From: Pyrrhoderma lamaoense
Lineage: Eukaryota; Basidiomycota; Agaricomycetes; Hymenochaetales; Hymenochaetaceae
DNA: 64,000 nt
Assembly (NCBI GenBank): GCA_002794735.1
Contig: NBAZ01000006.1
Span: 310,001-374,000, forward strand
Direction of reading: 5' to 3'
A program made the translations under genes and the position numbers. This document shows, one piece after another, positions 1 through 12,053 of this stretch (positions within the stretch are counted from its first letter, which is position 1; the number at the start of each line of letters is the position of its first letter). Below the pieces are notes generated by a model that worked only from the letters and a program-made list of their open reading frames with translations, was not told the origin of the DNA and made no database searches.

Positions 1-1045
1 GCCAAGATACGAGGGTTGGAGCCTCAGTTCTAATGCACGGCTTTTCAATGATCTGATGACAAAAGAACTTGGTTATAAGATATATGTTGGACAGGGTGGG
101 GACTGGGTTCGTAGGTTCTACTAAGCTTGTATAAAGCGATAAACTAATATCTTTATATAGGGATCATCAATACTGCGTATAATGGCATCTCTTTATCACG
201 ACAATGTAGTACTAAGCCTCTTTAATATGTTTGTCTCTCCCCCTCACCGAACTCGGATTCGAGCAAATACACTGAGCTAGAGAGGCGTCTTGTAGCCCGT
301 AGAGAGGAATTCTCTAACACGGTCGTGGATATTTCTTTATTCAAAGTACCAAGGTGAAATAAAATATATAGTTTGATCCAGACTTATGCTCTATGAATAT
401 GAATAACGATAATCTGTAGCCCTTCACAATTGGAATTGCCATTGCGTCATCTCCACTTGCTATGCTTACATATATTGGCGAAAAGATATACTCTTGGTCA
501 GATCCGGAAAAACTAGATTCACAAGATATTCTAGATACGGTTGCTTTATATTATCTTAGCAGATCGTTCTCTACTTCAGTAGTTATCTATAATCAAGTAT
601 CTGTTCTAAGTTTATCAATATATGATAGATCCACTAACCTTGACCTTACGTTTATAATAGGGCTCAAAGGATAGGGACTTCATTCAAAACTCCAGCAAAT
701 GTTACATAAAAAATAAGTTCGGTTTTCTGGCCTTTGTAAGGAACTTTTATTATAGAACGTTAGCCGTACGCTAAAGCGACATGCTCAATAGCCCTACGAA
801 ATTGGAGCAGCTCCACGAGCAGACATTTCTGAGTTTGGACAACTGGTATATTATAAAGGTAGTATACACTTTCTGAGTGTATTTAGTCCAACTCTGACTC
901 AGATCTATACAGAGCATACGAATGGTGGTCATTTTCCAGCTCTGGATAATCCAGAGAGCTTTATTGATGATATGAGAGACTTCGTTAGGCAACATTGGAA
1001 TGAAGGAAATAAGAAAGATCATACAAAACGTTTATATAATAAGGT
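1..1045 (+). pseudogene. Epoxide hydrolase pseudogene, copy 1 (5' part outside window)
   Basis: Decayed microsomal-type (EHN family) epoxide hydrolase, an alpha/beta-hydrolase that opens epoxides to diols. The pieces follow family order. The nucleophile motif GGDW lies at about 95-106 and is followed by a likely intron starting GTTCGT. GSSILRIMAS then appears near 161-190, a TIGIAIASSPLAMLTYIGEK-like block at 427-485, DTVALYYLS at about 535-565, and PYEIGAAPRADISEFGQLVYYKG-like sequence near 801-869. The catalytic-His block EHTNGGHFPALD is at about 912-948, followed by a C-terminal helix. The frame is broken after FNMFVSP (about 240-280), where TELERRLVARREEF continues in another frame. A second related copy follows immediately downstream, so this is a tandem duplication. 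Identity as an epoxide hydrolase is secure from motifs; loss of function is inferred. Confidence 0.75.
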
Positions 1046-1237
1046 AAATCATCTTCAACGAGAAACACTTAGATACTTGTATGACATGATGTATGTCTAT
1101 AAATGAAGTACCGAAGTTCTTAGATTGCGATTGACTGCTGACAAAGAGTTTTCTCACGGACTTGATGTTTGAATTATACAATGATGATGAATTATAGCAT
1201 TCGATAGCTTCAACAACGACTCTTTCTATCCCAGAAA

Positions 1238-2806
1238 ATGAGTTTCGGAGAACCAGGAACAATTAAAATCAGCTACAATGCTGACACAGTGCATAGTATG
1301 ATTTTTTTGCTCAGAGCCGCTCCATTCCCGGATAAGCCATCCATCGATTCAGATACTCCTTGGAAGCTTGGGATAGATTACGAGTATTTGAAATTTCTTA
1401 AAAAATGTTTTGAAACAAAATGGGAATGGATACTCTGGAGAAAAAGATAGCCAAACTTGATCATCATGTGGTGCACTATGAGAGCGGAGAAGATGCTTTG
1501 AACTTGCATTACATTCACATCAAGAGTCATCGAGCGATGCGATCCCACTTATACTTCTTCACGAGTGGCCAGGTACTTTCCGTATCTCAACTTATGATCC
1601 ATTTAAATACTTAGAGAACTAAGTACCTTTTTTGATTTTTACAAAGTGGTTGATCTGTTGGTAAATCCTCCGATAGAGACACCCTGCGTAAGGTTTTCAA
1701 TATATCACATTAAGCATATTCATTCATGTCACATTCTAGTTTTCATGTAGTAATACCGTCAATCCCGGTTATTTTCTCTCGACATTACCGAGAAGGGATG
1801 GATGGGGTCTTAAAGATATGGCGCAAGTTTACAATGGGTTGATGACGAAAGTCCTTGGTTACTCTACGTATGTGGGACAAAGCGGGACTGGGTCTATTTT
1901 ACCTATAACTGAAAGCCTATACATGTATGCTGACCACATGTGCTATTTGATCAGGATCATGGATACTTCGCGTTATGGCCAGTGCCTACCCTGAGTCATT
2001 GATCCTTAGCCACTTTAACATGTTTGTGGCTAAGCGACCTGAAGATATGGACATTAGCTCAATGTCAAAGCTTGAACTGCATCTTATGGCAAGAAACAAT
2101 GAGTTTATGAAGGTAGGCCATGCATATGCTGACTTACAACATACGAAGGTATATAAAGCTCTTCATCCTCAACTTTCACTAGTGAATTTATCCCTCCATT
2201 TCCCAGCCTTTCACAATCGGCCTTGCCATTTCATCCTCCCTCTCGCCCTCTTGACTTACATTGGTGAAAAAATATATACCTGGTCGGATCCTGAACTCAT
2301 CAATCCTGATGATATACTTGATACTGTCGCCCTCTATTATCTGAGCAACTGTTTTTCTACCTCTGTAATCATATACAATCAAGTAGGTAAGGCGCTTTCT
2401 TAGTGACTTGGCTGCTCGACATAGTATTTTCAGACTCGAGCAGAAATTTATGATATACTCAACGGAAAATACACGATAACAAACAAGATTGGTTATTCTG
2501 CCTTTGTAAGTACTGATTTATTATTGATCTTGTTTATTTTAAATTATGTTTTAGCCTTATGAGATTGGAGGCGAGCCTAGATCAGTGATAGCTAGATACG
2601 GAAATCTCATCTTTTACAAAGGTAGGTTACTCATTTTTCTCATTCGGCCAAACAAATAGTGCAAGAATGCACTGACTGATTTTCATCTACTCTAGAACAT
2701 GGTCACGGAGGCCATTTCCCTGCTCTTGACGTTCCAACAGAATTTGTAACTGATCTCCGGGAATTTTTGGGTGAGAACTGGATCGGAAATGAATGCTTAG
2801 CATAGT
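1238..2806 (+). pseudogene. Epoxide hydrolase pseudogene, copy 2 (full length, several frame breaks)
   Basis: Second EHN-type epoxide hydrolase relic. Order seen: EHN-like N-terminus with WKLGIDYEYLKFL at 1361-1400; KKIAKLDHHVVHY at about 1444-1482; oxyanion motif HEWPGTF near 1563-1583; DFYKVVDLLVNPP at 1636-1672; FHVVIPSIP near 1741-1768; the DW block near 1890; MASAYPESLILSHFNMF from 1975; LTYIGEKIYTWSD at 2253-2290; PYEIGGEPRSVIARYG at about 2557-2605; and catalytic-His block EHGHGGHFPALD at about 2697-2732. At least four single-base deletions switch frame: near 1433, 1535, 1770 and 2246. A fifth lies next to the nucleophile Asp codon at about 1886, where copy 1 reads GGDW. An ATG at 1238 could have been the start. 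The several lesions make a functional product unlikely unless they are sequencing deletions. Confidence 0.75.
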
Positions 2807-3294
2807 GTGAGGTAGAGCCGCCAGGGGTTATCACCCGGAGAGAAAACAGACTCTTGAGGTATACATCATCAGAATACAATAAACCTAGAGATGGTCTCAG
2901 GACCTGTGTAAATTGCTTGTTGGGTGAGAATAAGGTTTACAAAGTTAAACAGTCCGTACTAGTTCCCGGTCCCGTCAGTTGAGTTATTACCGGCCGGACT
3001 ACCCAAATCCGTCTCGCCGATCAAATTCCTAACTCAGGACACTCACAGGCGAACATGTCACCGATTGACTTGACTTTAGCCATCTATCTTGTTGTTCATC
3101 ATCTTGCTCTGGATCATCGTACTTGAGCTTGCAGTAAGATAATTAAGGGGCTTATCTCAATTTAATTATCCAATTCAAATATCAGGTTATATCAACCAAG
3201 GTCTTCACTTACTACATACCCATCGAGCCGGTAGGGCCCAAGACTCATTCATAACCACACAGCATTTTTGTATCTTGCTGTGGAGAAGTTGGTA
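2807..3294. other. Intergenic, epoxide hydrolase relic to Mo25
   Basis: About 490 bases with no coding signal. It should contain the promoter and 5' UTR of the downstream Mo25 gene. No TATA box was identified with confidence. Confidence 0.5.
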
Positions 3295-4518
3295 ATGAAT
3301 TTCTTCAAGACCAAACAGCGTACTCCGGCGGACATAGTACGTGCACTGAGGGACTCGCTTCCGCGCTTGGAAACACAAGCTCCTGGGAGTGAGAGTAGAC
3401 GCAAGGTGTGTACCTTATATGTGAATATCAAGTGGCTAATGGTTAACTGGGCCCTCTTTTTCATAAGGCTAATGAGGATGTAACGAAGTACCTACAACAA
3501 ATTAAGGGAATTCTTCTGGGTGATGGAGGTAAGTGGATTCCATTTCTACGAGATATGGGTGACATTAAATGTCACCTAGATCCATTACCTGAACTTGTTG
3601 CTCAGCTTGCGCAGGAAGCGTATACTACAGAACTTCTTTACCATCTGACGACGCATCTCTCTCGCCTTGACTTTGAATCTCGTAAGGATGTTGTTGTCAT
3701 CTTCACTCACCTCCTCCGGCGACAGATTGGTTCGCGATGGCCAACTGTCGAGTACCTCAGTGCCAAACCGGACGTAATTTTTGCAGTACTACACGGGTAC
3801 AAAGACGAAGAGATTGCATTGAATACTGGTATGATACTAAGGGACATGCTTAAGCATGAACAATTAGCCAAACTCCTGCTTTACTCTGAAGAGTTCTATA
3901 TGTTCCCTCATTATATCGAGAGCACCACTTTTGGGATTAGTTGTGATGCCTACACGAACTTGAAAGAAACGTTGACTAAACACAAGCCAATGGTTGCTGA
4001 GTATCTAGAAAAAAACTATGACAGATTCTTCTCGTCTTTTACTACACTGTTGCTTTCCACGAACTATGTTACGAAGAGGCAGTCTCTCAAGCTCCTAGGC
4101 GAGATCCTGTTAGATCGTGCAAACTTCAACGTAATGACAAGATATATCGCAAATGAGGGCAATCTTAAAATGATGATGATCATGCTGCGAGACAAGAGCC
4201 GAAATATCCAATTCGAGGCGTTCCATGTGTTCAAGGTCGGTCATTTTGATAAGTTGTCTGACTGATATTGACAATATGTCAAAGGTTTTCGTAGCAAACC
4301 CCAAGAAACCACCACAGATTGAAACAATACTTCGTAGGAACAAGCAACAGCTCCTGAAGTTCCTTCGTGGTTTCCATAATGACAAGGAAGATGAACAATT
4401 CACGGTGCGATCTTTATCTTATTTTCTACTGCTGCTGTTCTCTGAATACTCTAATATTATTGTATAGGATGAGAAGCAGTTCCTCATTGTACAAATAGAG
4501 AATCTCCCGGATCTTTAG
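3295..4518 (+). CDS. Mo25/Hym1-like scaffold protein (CAB39 family)
   Basis: Mo25 proteins are helical-repeat scaffolds. In animals they activate LKB1/STRAD; in fungi (Hym1/Pmo25) they act with germinal-centre and NDR kinases of the RAM/MOR network in polarity and cell separation. Five exons: 3295-3405, 3468-3528, 3580-4235, 4285-4404, 4468-4518. They total 999 nt, giving about 332 aa, the usual Mo25 length. The start MNFFKTKQRTPADIVRAL and segments such as [65 protein letters not shown] and a FLRGF-x-KEDEQF-like block are classic for the family. Introns are 49-63 nt, all GT-AG. The gene appears intact. Its 3' end converges on GNA1. Confidence 0.93.
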
Positions 4519-5302
4519 CATGTGATTGAGTGAATGACGAAGTTGTCTGTCATTGACACCGGAGTCTATACCACCTCTGCCTTATTATCCACTTCTTGCC
4601 TTTTGTGTTGGACCAATGGTTTTTCGACAAATTTGTCTCTAGGTTTTTAGCTTTGTCAACAACCAATCGTCGAACTTTAGGCTTACATCAGGCGCGTCGA
4701 CCGTTTGATGTCTTTCTGGTGACGAGGGGATTGGAGAAAATCTCAAGACTGTTTATTGCTACCATTATCCTGTTACTCGGTTTCATACCATATTACACAT
4801 ACTTTCTAATTCCCTTTACTCTTGCACTCTTGCATTCTTATATCCTCGCAATTACGTCCATTCACGTATGTTCCGATGTCAACACGCGGACAACCTTACC
4901 TTTCAGCTCAAGAGCTTTACACATCTTAACGCGTTATCTTTTCCATTATGATTTTCGCCAGAATTTCTCCTTCCCCTCTACTCTGATTGACACATTCAAG
5001 AATATCTTGTTATGCTACCTTTGCACCTTTGACAGTAAAAGTTTTACCTCCTTTGCAATGACCCCATATGTATTCTAATGTATCAACACCAATACGACTA
5101 GCCTCCCTCCACGCTTGTTCTTCTTGAAATTTAGAGTTATGCGTAATCCCCGAAATTACAGCATTCTTATGATGACACTGTGGGTATTCTTCTAAAATAG
5201 CAGGATGATATTAGTTATCTATGGGTATATACTACTAAAAAAGGTCCATGGAATGCAAATGTAAGCGTGTAGATGATACTATCCTAAAAATAGATAAGAT
5301 TT
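4519..5302. other. Convergent 3' intergenic region, Mo25 / GNA1
   Basis: T-rich sequence between two convergent genes, likely both 3' UTRs. A stop-free stretch at 4596-5078 has hydrophobic, non-family translation and no ATG start, so it is not called a gene. Confidence 0.5.
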
Positions 5303-6109
5303 CTATAGTCTAGAAGTCGGTGACGGTGGTGGTGGTGGGACATCTTTCTTTGCATACTTGGCCTGGAGGGAAATTCAGTCGCAAGATAAGGAAGACTGAC
5401 GTCAGGAGAGGTGCTTACCATCTCGTTCTCCTTCTTTTCATACCCACATTTTACGTAGAAAGCTGTTTCATCAAAGAAATCGAAACGTCAGGGACCCAGA
5501 AAAGTGGTGTAATGCACAAGACAGAAACAATACGGAAAAGCGACTTACGGATATTCTTGTCGCTGCAGTTTAAAATTGTTTTATAGCATCCGGCAGACTC
5601 GCTTATACGGGTCAAGGCATCAATTATCCTTAATCCAATCTTCTTGCCCTGAACACGCGAATCCACGGCAATGTCCTCGATGTGCCCGACCTTGCCAAGC
5701 CCGCGTAAGAACTTGCGCTCAATGAAAACGCACCCAACACCAACGATACGATCTGTATTTCTTTCTACTACAACGATGGTATAGTATGTATCAGGTGCAG
5801 CTTGCTGTTCACGGAATTGAGCGACCCAAGCCTCTTCCCCTGGGTCAGTGACGACGGTTAACACCGAAAGCACGTCAAGGTGACCTCTCCGGTAGTCTGT
5901 TGAAGCCAATGGACGGATCTAGATAAATTAGCAAATTAGCAAATAATGTGGAATGAATTCCCCAAAGCTATAGACTGAGGGTGAAAACGGCTATATGTAA
6001 GAGCGAAGAGACATACATGAAGGTCTTCATGAAGCGCGTTTTTGATTTCTTGTGGGATACGGTCTGCAGGGAAGAGAAGGTCGAGCTCAGAGTCTGGTGT
6101 CAAAGGCAT
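5303..6109 (-). CDS. GNA1: Glucosamine 6-phosphate N-acetyltransferase
   Basis: Transfers acetyl from acetyl-CoA to glucosamine 6-phosphate, a step towards UDP-GlcNAc for chitin, N-glycans and GPI anchors. Four exons in transcript order: 6017-6109, 5549-5918, 5419-5462, 5303-5362. Total 567 nt, about 188 aa. The GNAT fold is clear: YYTIVVVERNTDRIVGVG (beta strands), FIERKFLRGLGKVGHIEDIAVD, and the acetyl-CoA pyrophosphate-binding loop RVQGKKIG at about residues 119-126. The family C-terminal run ILNCSDKNIPFYVKCGY is followed by EKKENEMAKYA. A short proline-rich tail (VPPPPPSPTS) extends past the usual end. The start is the only in-frame ATG of exon 1 and gives MPLTPDSELDLLFP. Divergent from the dehydrogenase at 6416. 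Confidence 0.93.
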
Positions 6110-6415
6110 CCTGAATAGCTTGCGGAAGAAGTTTGAGAACGTTCGTCGTTGGCGTTGACGGTGACCGGGTCCAAGCTTTAGGATGCAGTTATTGTGACAC
6201 GATGCAGATCAAGTGCCTCTTATAGAAAGGCTGACCGCATCGCCTCGCCGCCCACTGGCAGTGGCAACGCCAACAGTTGCCAAACACCGCTTCATACACG
6301 AAATAGTAAATCGTATATATAAAATTCATCACAGCACTTTGTCAAGCATTTTGAGCCTCTGTTTCATCTTGGGGTCTTATATTGCTTACTTACATAAAGG
6401 ATACACTGTGGGAAC
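6110..6415. promoter_or_regulatory. Divergent promoter, GNA1 / dehydrogenase
   Basis: A 306-base gap between two divergent start codons. It holds a TATA-like TATATAAAA at 6316-6324, about 92 bases before the + strand ATG at 6416. No equally clear element faces GNA1. Confidence 0.5.
6316..6324 (+). promoter_or_regulatory. TATA-like box of dehydrogenase gene
   Basis: TATATAAAA, 92 bases upstream of the start codon at 6416. Confidence 0.45.
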
Positions 6416-7903
6416 ATGCCGAAACTTGAACTACTAAAGGCTTTCATTGACCAAACATACCCGCCGGAACAGAAGTTCAAGGAAGAGGATGTTCCAGACC
6501 TTAGTGGAAAAGTCGTTGTTGTTACAGGGGGGAATACTGGTCTAGGGAAAGAAACTGCTAGGGTGGGTTCAACGTCTTTCCAATTACTTCCTTCACAATA
6601 GAAAATATGTATCCGCGAGTAACAAAAATATCAAACTTTTAGGTAGTCTTGCAGCACGGTGCAAGGGTGTATATCGCATGTCGCTCAGAAGAGAAGGCTC
6701 AGGCGGCTATCAATGAGTTAAAACAGATAACAGGAAAGGAAGATGTATTTTTTCTGCCCCTGGATTTGTCAAACCTGACTTTGGTCCACAAAGCTGCTAG
6801 TGAGCTTATCAAGTGATTTTTCAAAACTTCTTCATTCGTATCCAGCTCTCATGAAAGAGTCATAAAACAGCAAAGAATCAAAGGTTGATATCCTCTTTAA
6901 TAATGCGTAAGGTTTTCTTAGAGACGTGTTGTTCATGTGTTAACGTTGTTATATCTCAGGGGTGTCATGGCACCACCCATAGATGAACTTACAGCAGACG
7001 GATATGATATGACTTTTGGGACGAATGTACTTGGCCCTTTCTTTTCACCAAGCTTCTCCTCCCCTTGCTTCTTGTCTCAGCATCCGCAGAACATAACGAA
7101 GCCCATGCGCGAGTCGTGTTTACAAGTTCACTCGGACACATGGCTGCTCCAAAAGAGTATATTTCGTGGGACACCCTAAAGCCTGGAGAGAAAGGTGGGC
7201 CCGGGGATAAAAAACGGCGCTCTCTAGGGCCCGATGTATTGTACTACCAGAGCAAATGCGTAGGTTCTCTTCTTTGCTTACTAGTTTTTTTCATTCAGAG
7301 CTAGAAGTGCATGACATCAGGGAACGATCATGGTTGCAAATGAATGGGCTAGACGTTATGGGACCCAGAAGATTGTTACGACTTCTTTACATCCGGGCAA
7401 GAATAAAATCTAGACAGGAATGAAGATAAAGGCTGATTCGATCCTCGTTTCTACTTTAACAGGAACAATTAAGAGTGAATTGGGGCGTCACTGGCCTACT
7501 GCTCAAAAATTCGTAATGGTTAGTAATCCATATTGTACTCAAAGTCCAATATCAAGAATGTAGCACCATTATACTTGAGCCGTGAGTGCTAACTACACGC
7601 GTACTGTCTAGAACATGTTCATCAAGTTGCACCCTACTCCTCAGGGAGCAATCACACAGCTTTACGCCGGAACGGCACCCGAAGGTAAAGAACTAAATGG
7701 AAAGGTAACTAACCTCTTCTGTAGCTGAGTCATGAGTAGATAAACTTGTTGGTTTTTCTAATTGATTGTTATCGTTGATCTCTTCACATCAGTATCTGAT
7801 CCCGTGGGCTCGAGTTGGAGAACCCCGAAAAGATGTATTGGACGAAGAACAGAATCAAAGACTATGGGACTGGCTTGAAAAACAAGTTTCAGACTACTGC
7901 TAA
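6416..7903 (+). CDS. Short-chain dehydrogenase/reductase (one-base frame break)
   Basis: NAD(P)-dependent SDR of the retinol-dehydrogenase/WWOX-like fungal type; substrate unknown. Eight exons: 6416-6562, 6643-6812, 6871-6906, 6960-7259, 7321-7396, 7463-7518, 7612-7704, 7793-7903. All family marks are present: TGGNTGLG cofactor loop (residues 37-44), NNAG, catalytic Ser in TSSLGH, catalytic YYQSK, then LHPG and ELGRHWP. The exons sum to 989 nt, one base short of a multiple of three. The missing base lies at about 7033-7035: TNVLG ends one frame and PFLFTKLLLPLLLV continues in the next. The intron at 7397-7462 starts with GC instead of GT. As sequenced, the product would stop early. Either a recent pseudogene or a one-base sequence error; the rest is well preserved. 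Confidence 0.82.
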
Positions 7904-9802
7904 GTAGGTGCGTTTTTTATCTACATATTTCTTTTGGCAGAAAAATGTATATGCATGCCCCTAAAACTACTTTGTAGTTCATACAAACACTGTTCTGCAT
8001 GAACGTGGGTCTTAATGATATTGTGACCAGCTGATTTGCTGTTTTATGATTAATATAATATATTTCGTGCAATAAACTCGTTTCCTTGGAGCAGAAACAG
8101 AATGTGACTAAGTATTTGAATTTAGGATTCCTCATGTGATACACCCTCGCTCGGAAGTTGATATGTGCACGCCTATCTCGTGCTAAAAACCTGGAATATA
8201 CCATGCAGAGTATTCAGTTGTACCAACTTTTTCTCGTTGTCTCCCTTAGTCGATGCCAAAGCTCGATAATGGAGAGTGGAAAGAGGAATCCGAGTCCGGC
8301 ATAATATTGTAGACACTCTTGTGTCCATCCTGAATCTTTGATTTACGACGGAAATTACTTTGGGGCTACTCACCCCCATTTTCTTGCCGTAGGCATTCAC
8401 AGACAGGAACCGACATTATGGATAAGAAGCTGAGATTAAGTTATTTGGAACTAAGGGAACAATATTTGGTTCCTAATGACACCGATCTCACATTCTTTGT
8501 GATCTTCCGCTCAGATTGTCGGGCGTTGAGGGACAAATAGAGAACAACGATTTTAACCGCTTGAGAAATCTTCATACTGAGGCAGAGGCAGTGAAGGGCT
8601 CTGCGGTCATCGCTGGGAGATCCTCGTGGCCATAGCGTGCCTTTTAACTTTATTGGACAGATTTGACGAGCGAGAGTCTGGGTAATTGTTGGGCAAATTT
8701 GATGAGAAGGTAGTTGTGATGTAACCACTTGAAAAGCGTGAGCCATCTAAACCTCCTGAATTCGACTTATTTGGCTATGCAAACCTCGTGTTTTCTCAAG
8801 AACGTTAGCTACGCAAATAGATAAGCAATGAGCGAGGGAAAGGAATACCCTTGAATGCTTTTGATTTGATGAGTAACTTTCTTGCACACATGAAGTTGCT
8901 GATGAAATTGCCGATTACTATATATGTGAAATATATACTGTCGGAGTTACAAAAGTTGTGTGTTATGATCAGCCTTTTTTCCCTGACTTACCCGTGTTTG
9001 CTTAACACCGTCATTTTCAAAAACATAGAGTATAAATTTTTATACTTTTCGTATCGGAATTTAGTGAAACAGTGACACTTTACCTAGTCTTGTCTACTTC
9101 TCTCATGAAAATGTGCTAGGACTACGCAAACAAGAACCTGGAAAAGTTTTGACAACAGAAGACAGACCACGCTACATCCTCAAGGCCCAACTATCTCATA
9201 CCTGCAGACTAATGCACCGAAAACAGGCTTTATATTCACTAAGGATCTATTTCAGATGTGACTTATCTTGATGAAATGGGGATCTATAATCTATGCCTTG
9301 TACGTGTAGGCTTCGAGTTCTTCCGCATCCCTATAAGATATAATCGAACTTCCCCCAATTCAGTGGATGAAGTCTCCGACCGGAAATGGGAGAATCGAAC
9401 TTCACTCTATCTTGTGCAAATGAAACTTTATGATAGTGACCTGTGTGAGAACACGGCTTATGTCCATGCTACGAACCCCCTCTTCCCGAAACTTTGAAAG
9501 TGCGTTTCTTGTGACTTCTCTCCATCATGCACCCGGAGCACGGCGGACTTGAACCGCTCGCGTGTGCTGTGACCGGTAGTGACTCCGGACCTCGCAGAAT
9601 CCCTTACAACTACATATGAAGAACTTAAGGCGAACCCCAATCCTCTCGTGCTAGGAGTCTCCATTCTCTTTGTTCCACTTTACATTCTTGCTCACTTGTG
9701 AGCCCGCGACGTTGCAGAGCACCCATCTCTCTCGTTTCTGCCACTGAAACCATCTAACCCTACCCCACCCTCCAAAAACAACCTCTAGATCTCCTTATTA
9801 TC
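7904..9802. other. Intergenic region
   Basis: About 1.9 kb without a recognisable gene. Open frames on both strands (for example 8441-8746 minus and 9258-9497 plus) have no family resemblance I can see. A tRNA-like T-arm was considered near 9560 and rejected. The end of this region is presumably the RING A promoter. Confidence 0.5.
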
Positions 9803-12053
9803 ATGCTGGTCGTTCATCCTGCTTCTACTTGCGACGTTTGCCTCGAAGGCTATACTAGCTCCGAAAATATTCCGTATTCCATAGCGTGCGGGCACGTCTT
9901 TTGTCTTAGGTGCGTTTTCTTTCACCGTACCCAGGTGTTGAAATTAAATCCTTGACTTAGGTGTTTGCATTCACTTCGTCAACATATATGTCCCCTATGT
10001 CGCTCGCCATTCGATTCTGCAGACGTTCGGAAAATTCATGTCGACCGAAATGCCCAGAGTCCACGGAGGTCTCCTAGCCCTCAAAGGACGCCGGAGTCGC
10101 GTTCTGATTTGCCAGCAAATAATGCATTAGGACTTTTTGATCTTTCTCAAGCTAGTCAGCTGCAAACAAGAATGTCTGAGCTCGTGCTGGGAGTTTCTTC
10201 CAGCAAATCTCGTATGAGAGAGCTCATACAAGACACACAACTCTTTCTTGGAAGCGAGCCGCCCAATGCTGTGAGTATGACGGTACATTTTATTTCATAC
10301 AAAGTCTTACAAGAGTATCAAAGCATACTACTTTACGAGCATCTTTATTACTTCTTTGCCGTTTTAACGAGCTCCAGAATCGGTACATAGATTTGGAAGA
10401 TAATAATTTTGAGCTCAGATCTGAGCTGAATCGCAATAAACAAATAATTCAAGAATATGACAGAAAATATAAGGATCTACAACGAAGCCGTGCTCGAGAC
10501 CAGGAAAGTGCGAGGGCTGTAGAAGCGAGTTTAAGGAACGTCTTCGGATCGAAGAACTCGAATGGCAAAGGTAAGCTTCAGTCATTCACCCTGGTGTAAA
10601 GTATGAATGATCACACGTAACGGTTCTTTTTAACTTCACAGAAAAGTTAGTGTTAATCTTAATTATCAATTTCTCATTATACAGTAATGATACCCATACT
10701 GATCTAATGATTTTTCTAGTTCGACTATATGTCCGAGGAATGTTCTTCCCTTCGGGATGAACTTGACGCTCTCCGACTCTCGGCATCAAAGCAGAGAATT
10801 TCCGCTTCCCAAACGGGAACTCCAGGGTGCAGCTCCATTCTACTGTCTCTCAAGAGAAAAGTCCTCAAAGTCCTTTGAAAGTCTTGAGTTGGGGCGGTCA
10901 AATCGTGGCTCCGAGAAAGCTGAAGCTTATTCTAAAGGCGATATGTATAATTTTTTCAATCCTGATCTTTTTAATATTTCGCCTTCGCCCAGCGGGATTT
11001 CACTCTCGAGCAATAAAACTAGGAATGAAGTCGATGACTACAGAAAGCAGAAGTCAGGATCTCCAAATTGGAAGACGTCATTATCTAACAATATCTCGCG
11101 AGCTTCAGATTCTGCAGCTGCTTTAAAACAGAACTCTTCGACTGTCCCGATTCCTAATCGACAACGAAGCGACTCAAACCCCAACTATAGCAAGGACAAA
11201 CTGAACTTTTACTTAGAAGGACAAACAGAAGTTTCTAGCTCTGCGCCGAGTAGTTACATGTATCGAACTCTGTCTCCGACCGAGGACTATTTCCACAACT
11301 CCTCGTCTGCCTGCGCTTGACACAGAGCTCGGGGAAAAGTCGCGAGATGTTGAGCGAGAAAGGCTCTATAATTTACTTGAGAAACCTGTACCTGCGAATC
11401 CCTCTGTGGAGTCCTCGGAACACCATACTCTTCGGCCACCTCTAATACGGTGCTCAGATTCACAGCAAAGCTGGTCATCGTCGATCTCGAGTGTTCCTGC
11501 TACTCCTATGAGTGCTTTTGTGTCTTCTACGTCACCAATGAGTAATTCTTCGTTCAATCGTTCACAACCGCAAGTTCAGGTGCAGACATCCCTTCTCTCT
11601 GCTTCGCGTGGTAGGTCGCATACGGTCTCGCAGTCCAGCATTCAGCGTACCTCCTCAGGATTAGAACAGGCGATCTCACCAATTCAGAAAACTCCACCAC
11701 GGCCTGTTCTTCCCCATATGCACTCGTTCACAGTCTATACGCCACCGAAGCCTGTGTCGCCTCAAGAGTTCAAAGTAGATATCCGTGGATCTCTCCCGCG
11801 ACGCGGTTCGCTATCGAGTGCTAGTGCAGCTGCAGCTGCTGATCATCAGGATCGTAGCTCTCCGTCACACGGACTCCCATCTGGTGTCTCACAAAGTAAA
11901 CGAGGGACGCTGGTTACTGCGCTGACTACTTCTACAAGTGTATTAAGCTCAGCTGGGGGATCTCCTGCTGTCGTCCCACCATCTACTCTAGGTCAAAGCA
12001 AGAGCCGCCTTATCGCCTACAAGGGCCAATGGGAAACTCAAGAATCTGATTAA
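9803..12053 (+). CDS. RING-finger / coiled-coil / Ser-rich protein A (frame disturbed)
   Basis: N-terminal C3HC4 RING finger. CDVC starts at residue 10, then CGHVFCLRCL and CPLCRSPF follow, so it is probably an E3 ubiquitin ligase. Exons 9803-9909, 9961-10270 and 10378-10570 are clear. Exon 3 encodes a coiled coil (DLEDNNFELRSELNRNKQ). In exon 3 the coiled-coil sense moves one frame, to KERLRIEELEWQ near 10530. After the intron at 10571-10719 two frames compete: FDYMSEECSSLRDELDALR (coiled coil) and an open frame running to 11320. A possible 76-nt intron near 11246-11321 would join that frame to the Ser/Thr-rich tail (11322-12053, ending QSKSRLIAYKGQWETQESD). Paralogous to proteins B and C in this window. 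I cannot give one intact reading frame, so it may be a pseudogene or contain base-deletion errors. Targets unknown. Confidence 0.65.

Noticed and set aside
4596..5078. 160-codon hydrophobic open frame after Mo25
   Set aside because: No ATG start, T-rich 3' UTR context between convergent genes, no recognisable family.
9536..9620. Possible tRNA on the minus strand (T-arm-like sequence near 9560)
   Set aside because: A loop like TTCAAGT with a 4-bp stem is present, but acceptor and D-arm partners are not at the right distance.
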